Shown: positions 57,517-64,000 of the stretch, in pieces
Layout of the letters: each line of letters opens with the position of its first letter
How positions within the stretch are numbered: position 1 is the stretch's first letter
From: Daphnia carinata
Lineage: Eukaryota > Arthropoda > Branchiopoda > Diplostraca > Daphniidae
Direction of reading: 5' to 3'
Assembly: GCF_022539665.2 (NCBI RefSeq)
Contig: NC_081338.1
Span: 496,001 to 560,000, forward strand
DNA: 64,000 nt
The notes under the pieces: generated by a model
The model's input: only the letters and a program-made list of their open reading frames with translations
What the model was told of the DNA's origin: nothing
The model's database searches: none
Program-made: the position numbers and the translations under genes

Positions 57517-60471
57517 TAGGGCTCGGCCCCGATCGTCTTTGATCGGGGCAAACCGCGGTTCTTCATTTGAAAATCGTCAAACCGTCGGTTCGGTTTAGCC
57601 ATTTTTGACTGCGGTTCGGTTCTCGGTTTGTAACTGGGCATAACCAGTTTGAACCGCGGTTTGTAATTTTTTTTTGAAATTTTAGCGGAAAATTGAAATC
57701 AACTTATTGTGAATTGTCCCTAATTGCTGTGGGCGTAAGTGTAGTCAACGGCGTAGGTCAGGCCCTAAGGCATCGTATTAATTGCTGTTTACAATCAAAC
57801 TTGTGTCAAATTTTCTTGTTTGTGTTCAACTTACCGCACTTGCATAATGACAAGTAAAAGAGTATCTAAATTCAGAAAAGATCCCGATTCGTCTGGTGCC
57901 AAAAAACGAACAAGTTCAGCTTTATCAAATATTAGTGGGGAAACTTTATTCGATATCAGTGTAACGGACGATGAAGCATCAAGTTCGCGCACGTCAACTC
58001 CTGTCCGTAAGTATTATCGCAATCTTGTTAATAAAAGCTTGTATGTAATTGAAATAAACTTTCTATAATAGGTACACAAACACCTGCAATTTTTCCAATG
58101 CTGGGCAGTGTTGTTGCAGGAAACAATGAGGAAAATCTCTCAGTCGAGTCAGGAAAAGCTAGTCCGACAAGCTCTACCTGCAAGCCAAAACATCTGCTTA
58201 AGTCATGGGTCTGGAAACATTACACCAAAACAAGTGAGGCCAAAGCTATGTGTAAGTATTGCAAGAAATTATTCGTTGTAAGTGGTACTGGCACCATGTC
58301 TAAACATATCCATACGAAGCACAACACTGAGATAACCCATACTACACAGAGTACCTTGGATTATTGTGCGAAAGTTGTGAAGCCATTCCACGTAACATTC
58401 ATTTCCTTTTGCTAATATATTTCTACAAATAACAATAATATTTAATAATAGTTCAATGCTAAGCTGCCAATGGGGCATTCGTTAAATTTATTGTTGCTAA
58501 TAATCATGCTTTCACGCTTGGAGAAGAGCCAGATTTTCAAGACTTTCTTTTAAAAGCTTATTGATCACCTTAGGAACCAAAGAGTTGCTCTTACAACAGA
58601 CTTATGGACTTCCCCCAATAAAATGGCCTTCATGGGCATTACAGCATCGATCTTGGACATCAAGTTTAATCCAATAGACATTATTCTAGGATTTCAACAT
58701 TTGGTTGGTGATCATACTGGATTTAACATCGCAGAGCAGTTTTATGAAACCATCAAGTATTATTCCCTGGAAGATAAGGTAACCAAATTCAAATGTGATT
58801 TGCCTTAAATTTCTACTTATTTTCTGGTTTCTTTACAGATGTTGGCGATAACCACGGACAACGCTAGTTCGAATCAAACCTTCATTGAACGCATTGTTCA
58901 TTTGACCCAAAATAATTCGGTTCCATTCGAAAAAGACAGATGGATACGTTGTTTCGCGCACGTTATTAATCTTTGCGTTAAAAGTGCGCTTGAATGCATG
59001 GTCACACTGATTGACAAGGTAACCTCTTAAAAATTTGTAAAGCAAATATTCACTTAATGAAATTATTCTACAGACCCGGAATCTCGTTGTATCAATCCGA
59101 GCTTCTCCTCAAAGGATTGCGAAATTTAAGAAAATTCTGCGCAATTGTGGTGTTCAATTGGAAGACGTGGAATACGAAGAGGACGAATTGCGTTCTGCAG
59201 AAGGAATCATCATTGATCGTGATCTATTGCCCATAATGGATTGTCCAACACGATGGAATTCTACGTTTTTCTTTTTGAAACGAGCTTTGAAAGTCCGAAG
59301 TGCTCTTGATGAAATCGCCAAGGATCAAGACCTTAGAAAATATGAAATCGAAGCAAATGAATGGCACATTCTACAGGAGATTTTCAATTTTCTGAAGAGT
59401 TTCGCATTGATCACAACATACGTCGAGGCAACAAGTTACCCTACCTTATCTCTAGTTGTTCCTTTGTACAACAAATTACTAAATCTCCTTGAAGACGTGA
59501 CAGGAGACAGAAACAGACACCACCTAATTAGAAAGGGCGCTGCCGCCGGTTTGGACAAGTTGTCCAATTACTACGACAAGGCGTCTCCGATTGTTATGGT
59601 TGCAACCTTTCTGGATCCTCGTTGCAAACTGGAATATTTTGAAAATCACGGGTGGAGTTGCGGTGCTGAGAATAATGATTCATTTACACCATTGGATGGT
59701 GGTAATGTTGATCTCATTTCAACCAGGGTAAAACCAGCGTAAGTTTATTTCGAATTCAATTAGTTCAATTGGTTTATTTGCTAAAAAACAATACATTTTT
59801 TTAGGATTGATCTTCTGTGGAAAGCCTATAATTTGCCATGTGACAGTTCAACGACGATTAACAGCGACATCGAAGATGGAAGTTCCAGTTCAAAATCCAA
59901 ATTGGACCAGTCTTTCATAGCTGATATTATATCTACAAGAACAACTGAATCCAAGACAGATGAACTGAAACAGTACATGAATGAAGTGGTCGAACCAAGC
60001 AACTGTAGTCCGACTGATGTTTTCAGCTACTGGGCCCAAAGGTCTAAAAGATGGCCTAAATTATCCGAAATGGCTAGAGAAATGTTGTGCATCCCAGTCA
60101 CTAGCGCAAGCAGTGAGAGGGCGTTCAGCACGGGAAAAGATGTTTTCGGGATCGCTCGAATGAGCCTAAACCCTGAGACTCTTGAAGCTCTCATCTGCTT
60201 GCGTTCCTGGTTCAGAGCCGGATTGTTCAATGAAACTTAATAAATTGAAAAGCCAGAAAATACAACTTGCTCAAAACCTAATTTCCGACTTATTATTGTG
60301 TGCAAACTGTATAAAACCGCGGGTACAAACCGCGGGTACAAACCGTCAAACCGCGCTGTGATCTGTTTTTGAAAAACGACAAACCGAACCGCACCGGTTT
60401 GTCTTTTTTTTTTTTTATAAACCGCGCGGTTTGACCAAAATCGTGCCCGATCGTCGCGGGGCCGAGCCCTA
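57517..60471 (+). mobile_element. hAT transposon, nearly complete
   Basis: CCTAAGCG at 57509-57516 and 60472-60479 is an exact 8-bp target duplication. The ends TAGGGCTCGGCCCCG and CGGGGCCGAGCCCTA are perfect inverted repeats of 15 bases. Subterminal zones are rich in AACCGCGGTT-type motifs. The 2955-bp body holds one multi-exon transposase gene. It is the probable parent of the MITEs at 47735 and 62273. Confidence 0.93.
57847..60240 (+). pseudogene. hAT transposase, six exons, damaged in exon 3
   Basis: Exons: 57847-58006, 58072-58391, 58452-58778, 58839-59018, 59074-59726 and 59805-60240, all with GT-AG introns. A BED zinc finger (SWVWKHYTKTSEAKAMCKYC, then KHIHTKH) is in exon 2. The catalytic Asp positions are in LTTDLWTSPNKMAF and ITTDNASSNQTF; the Glu is in SASSERAFS of the C-terminal dimerisation domain (SYWAQRSKRWPKL to LEALICLRSW). 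In exon 3 the thread KFIVANNHAFTLGEEPDFQ is in a different frame from both exon 2 and the following RVALTTD text, so at least two small indels break it. The rest is clean, suggesting recent activity. Confidence 0.88.
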
Positions 60472-60479
60472 CCTAAGCG

Positions 60480-60805
60480 TAGGCGAGTTTCTTCAACAAA
60501 AATTCAATGTAAACGTGGCAATGTCGCAGAAGGGCAAAATTGTTTTAAAAAACAAGGCTAAAGAAGCAGAAAGTTACCAGGAATCAAAAAAATTTTAATT
60601 AATGGTTTAATGTAAGGTACAAACCTGTTGACAAAGGATTTATCAAAGTAAAATGTAAGTGATGCATAGGATCAACAATTAAAGATTTATTGGAGTATAG
60701 CCTTAAAATTGTCTACTGAATTCTGCCTAACAGATTTTATGCCTGTGACCACTACCATAGTTACAACTAGTTGAATCCGTTTTGCTTTTAGTGGTAAAAC
60801 TACAT
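60480..60805. other. Short spacer and likely ANAPC10 promoter
   Basis: It lies between the right border of the hAT transposon and the ANAPC10 start. No other feature is visible. The hAT insertion is only about 330 bp upstream of the ATG. Confidence 0.4.
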
Positions 60806-61612
60806 ATGGCGTATTCGTCAGTTTCCGACGAACTTGGAGAAGAGTTCAATCCCAAAAAAGAAGAAAAAGAAGGAAGTATTCTTGAAGTTGGTGATCAAGC
60901 TGTTTGGTCCCTTTCCTCGTGCAAAGCTGGTTTGTTTCAAATACATAAATTCTTAGGATCATACTCCTTAATATTGTAAATTTAATCGGTTGTACTAGGC
61001 TTTGGAATTGATCAACTAAGAGATGACAGTACTGACACATACTGGCAATCTGATGGTCAATTACCACATCTGGTCAACATTCAATTTAGAAAGAAAACAA
61101 CCATCCAAAACATCTGGATATTTGCGGATTATAAGGCAGATGAGAGTTACACACCAAGTCGGTATGGAAAAGTCTGAATTTGAAATAATAATAATACTAA
61201 ACAAAGAAACTATTACATGTACTCTTTGTACTGGGATTCGAATTTTTCATAGAATATCCATAAGAGCAGGAACAGGTTTCAGTGATTTACAAGAAGTAGA
61301 AGTAGTAGAACTAAATGAACCAAATGGCTGGATAGCAATCCCACTAAAGGACGCCCAAGACAAGTAGATACATTTTTGTATTAAATTTAGTATTTAAAAG
61401 AGATATGTGTAATGGAAACAATGCTTTCTAGGTACATTCGAACATTCATGCTTCAATTAGCCATACTCAGCAATCACCAAAGTGGCCGTGATACTCATCT
61501 CCGAAATGTTAGAGTTCATTCACCAGTTTCACAAACCATAGTTGCAATCAAACCATTGCAGAATTTTCAGTTTTTGAGCAGAGAAATGTGCATGTTTAAC
61601 ACTCTGAAATAA
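60806..61612 (+). CDS. ANAPC10: Anaphase-promoting complex subunit 10 (DOC1)
   Basis: Four exons join in frame: 60806-60929, 60999-61161, 61253-61363 and 61432-61612, giving 192 residues (the family is about 185). The DOC domain covers most of it: VGDQAVWSLSSCKAG, FGIDQLRDDSTDTYWQSDGQ, PHLVNIQF, DYKADESYTPSR, ISIRAGTGFSDLQ and AILSNHQSGRDTHLRNVRVH. APC10 is a substrate co-receptor that helps the anaphase-promoting ubiquitin ligase bind degron-bearing targets in the cell cycle. The start is the ATG in frame before the family N-terminus. AATAAA overlaps the stop codon (61608-61613); AATAAA at about 62046 is a more likely signal. Intact. Confidence 0.95.
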
Positions 61613-62272
61613 AAACACGTTAAAGCAAAAATACAATATATGGCATTAGTTGCGGTACTATTGCTTTAAAGTTTCTCCGTCTTTTTGTATGCAATTCTGT
61701 CTTTTTTGCTGAATTTCATTTGCGTTCTACCTTCCATTTTGGTTATTTCAGATACGAACGTAATTTAAATTGTTAGACGACTGTTTCGCCATTTGGTACA
61801 ACCAACCATGTCGGCAAAACCCTTTGTCGTGTTCAACCATTTAATTTGGGAAAATCAATTAGTTTTCTTTCAAATTTGCATGTCATGGTATTTAAGATGA
61901 CATTTCGTTTTGAAGTTCTAAAATCTTATTTCGTCTAACGCTTTTTTGCATTCTATTCATTACAAGGAAAGTATGTAATGCCATTCGGTCATAACGTCTA
62001 CTCAGTTGTAGAATAACCAACCCTTTTTTGTATACATCAGACAGTGTCCTGTCTAATAAAATTTTGTGAATAAAAATTTCGAATCAGAATCAGAAATCAT
62101 AGATTTTTTAATTATTTTATTTATATTTATATTTATTACTTATATTGTATAATATTTTATTCGTTCTTTGTCGAATATATTAAATGTTATTTTATTTCTT
62201 GTTCTTGTTACTTCATGATGTTATTATTATCCGAAAGTAATTTCAAATATCGCGTGTTAAAACAATAGTTTA
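61613..62272. other. ANAPC10 3' region and spacer
   Basis: AT-rich, with GTCTAATAAAATTTTGTG near 62043 as a candidate poly(A) signal. No other feature is visible. Confidence 0.45.
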
Positions 62273-62452
62273 TAGGGCTCGGCCCCTGTACCCCCATGGG
62301 TTAAATGTAACCAGCTAAATAGCCGAAGATGCTGGCGCGACATGCGTAAAACGTATTCTTTTTTTTTCCAACGATCCTTTCGCCATCGTACCAGTAATTT
62401 CCGGCAGTAAGCTGGGCACGATTAACCCGTGGATCTATCGGGTGGAGTCCTA
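62273..62452. mobile_element. Diverged hAT MITE, AGGGCTCGGCCCC family
   Basis: The left end TAGGGCTCGGCCCCTG matches the 57517 hAT; the right end is decayed (complement TAGGACTCCACCCGAT). The flanks ATAGTTTA (62265-62272) and ATGGTTTA (62453-62460) differ at one base. It shares the inner CCATGGGTTA text with the copy at 47735. Confidence 0.65.
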
Positions 62453-63674
62453 ATGGTTTAGCCTAAATTTTTAATATTAAACATTTTATTCAAATTTTAT
62501 TCGGTATTCTGTGCGAAAATCATTAATCAATGGCTTTTTTTATTCGTGATTCTGGATTCTTATTTATTTGGGATTTTGATTCTATTCGTTTACACAACGA
62601 ATCACGATTTTCCATATTCGACAGCACACTGATATCAGAAGTGTTTCGTTCGCACGGGAGCCTTGTCTTCCTGGTTGTATTGGTGCCACCAGATTTATTA
62701 ATTTTTTTTGACTGCGCAAAAATTGATTTGAAATAGCTTTGAACTCGAAGATCTCTGTAGTTGACAGGATCACTTTTAAAGGTAATCACATTTTGTGGCT
62801 GTGGTTGCTTTCGAATCTGGCGTGGCCGTGTCGCGTAAATTTGGTACAAATAGTTTGGAAGAAGGGGGGATGCGCAAAAATAGAAAACAGAGTAGGCTAC
62901 ACTTTTACTTGTAAGTCCATTTGTTATGGGTAATTTTCTTACGCGCTGGTGGGAACATTGCAATCCCTTAGTAAGCCGAGTTGTTGTTTTCCAAGAGAGG
63001 TTGAAATTGCTGGCTAACTATACCAGAATTTTTGCATTGGCTTTGGGTGTTCGCCGTTAAACGGCAACAATGCACACATGACAACCGCAATGGAAGTTGG
63101 TATCGAATATAATATACTGTGTAATAGGACACGTACATAGAAAACTCTTTCTGCCAGATTTAATGCCTATGGTACCCGCTCGCCTTTCTACAGTCAAGAA
63201 AAAAAATCTCGGTCATATAAAGTATTTTACCTGCTGTTGCATGTGTGTATAAAATATAAAAAAAAGAAACGATTGTTTCTCTGAATGTGAAAAAGAAAAC
63301 TCGTTCAAAACTTTTTTCGTTGTTGAAAGGTAAATATAATTACGAGTAGTTGAATGTATTCAAAAACAATCATTTTCTCGTTATCTTGGGCCACTACATT
63401 CCGCTGGCCAGTCGGCGCCCCTAGCAAACTATCATACAGGCCGTTGAACTCGATTTTCCAGTACCCTATTACATACTCGGGTAGTGCGTGGAGAAAAGAG
63501 TTGGCGACACATCAAATGTACCCCATAGGGTCACCCATGGGTTATTTAACACAAAGGCCTTGATGCTTAATGCATCAAGATGAGACCGGTTCTCATACTG
63601 GGCATGCGCAGAACGGTTTCCGCTTCCCTATTTCCCAATTGACGATCACGACAGTCTCTCTTGTTCTGTGTGCT
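62453..63674. other. Spacer, no gene recognised
   Basis: Frames at 62523-62963 on both strands lack motifs. A CTTGATGC / GCATCAAG hairpin lies at about 63561-63582, near a TAGGGTCACCCATGGGTTA stretch (63526-63545) that resembles the inner part of the small hAT MITEs. Confidence 0.35.
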
Positions 63675-63722
63675 ATGGCGGTCCGTGGATTAATCCTGTC
63701 TGTTCGTCTCCACCCTCAGAAG
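63675..63722 (+). CDS. Possible first coding exon of a gene leaving the window
   Basis: An ATG begins the 16 codons MAVRGLILSVRLHPQK and is followed by a good donor (AAG then GTAATA). The leader is short, basic and hydrophobic, as in mitochondrial or secreted proteins. The continuation is not in the window or not readable, so this is tentative. Confidence 0.3.
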
Positions 63723-64000
63723 GTAATATAATATTTCATATCGTTTGTAATGTTTCATTATCAGATATTCAGGCCATTCCTAGCTTATTTAGTATATTGT
63801 AAGAAATTTCTACATTTCATCATACACTGTTATTTGAAGCAGAAAGCATTTGTCGGTTTCGAGAGTATGGCGGCATAGTCTTAGTCCGCTACATTACAAT
63901 GTGTTTCATTTGGATGATACTTGAAATTTATACTTATGAAAAAAAAAATGTAATTTTTTTTTCATGGTTGCTCGCGGATCTTATTGATTCTTGGGCAAGC

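Noticed and set aside
62523-62963. 146-codon minus frame
   Set aside because: Low-complexity Lys/Arg/Asn-rich text without a domain; the opposite strand is open too, so chance is likely.
1-64000. CRISPR arrays or operons
   Set aside because: No regular spacer-repeat arrays exist, and spliced genes show the DNA is eukaryotic.

Overview
The window is eukaryotic nuclear DNA from an arthropod-like animal, most probably a small crustacean such as Daphnia. The reasons are compact genes with many 50-100 bp GT-AG introns, animal genes (mitochondrial EF-Ts, GT10 fucosyltransferases, APC10), and BEL/Pao, Penelope, I-type LINE, hAT and Mutator elements in an AT-rich background. The species call is inference; the gene families are read from translated motifs. 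Coordinates of exon ends may be off by a base or so.

Layout. (1) 0.7-17.2 kb is a block of retroelements, all on the minus strand and all broken: an I-like LINE (740-6099), a Penelope-like element with a separate ORF1 and no visible GIY-YIG domain (about 7.1-10.4 kb), a psq/pogo-type transposase scrap (11.3-11.8 kb), a gag-like scrap (12.6-13.0 kb) and a 5'-truncated BEL/Pao element (13.4-17.2 kb). (2) 17.4-32.7 kb holds decayed M1 aminopeptidase copies: one on minus (19.0-20.25 kb), one on plus (24.2-30.8 kb) and one short fragment (31.5 kb). The plus copy is split by a Mutator-like transposon (24597-28405) with 0.6-kb terminal repeats. Two hAT-type elements and a solo LTR lie in the same region. 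(3) 33682-39367 looks like a Pack-MULE: Mutator-type terminal repeats and a 9-bp target duplication enclose five GABA-transaminase exons and two AIF exons, introns included, and a solo LTR has inserted into one captured intron. (4) 39.4-41.7 kb is a nest of non-autonomous elements.

(5) 42.2-54.2 kb is the gene-rich part: TSFM (+), an uncharacterised minus-strand ORF convergent with it, a small single-pass membrane protein (+), and two intact, diverged alpha-1,3-fucosyltransferase genes on the minus strand. (6) 54.5-57.5 kb is a large foldback element with about 0.85-kb arms. (7) 57517-60471 is a nearly complete hAT transposon with a six-exon transposase gene; two tiny relatives sit at 47.7 and 62.3 kb. 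(8) ANAPC10 (+) is complete at 60.8-61.6 kb, and a plausible first exon of another gene lies at 63.7 kb.

The intact host genes make housekeeping proteins (mitochondrial translation, anaphase-promoting complex) and Golgi glycosyltransferases and show no common pathway. The strongest unusual signal is the group of Mutator-type elements built on GGAGAAATAGGAC modules, one of which carries host exons.
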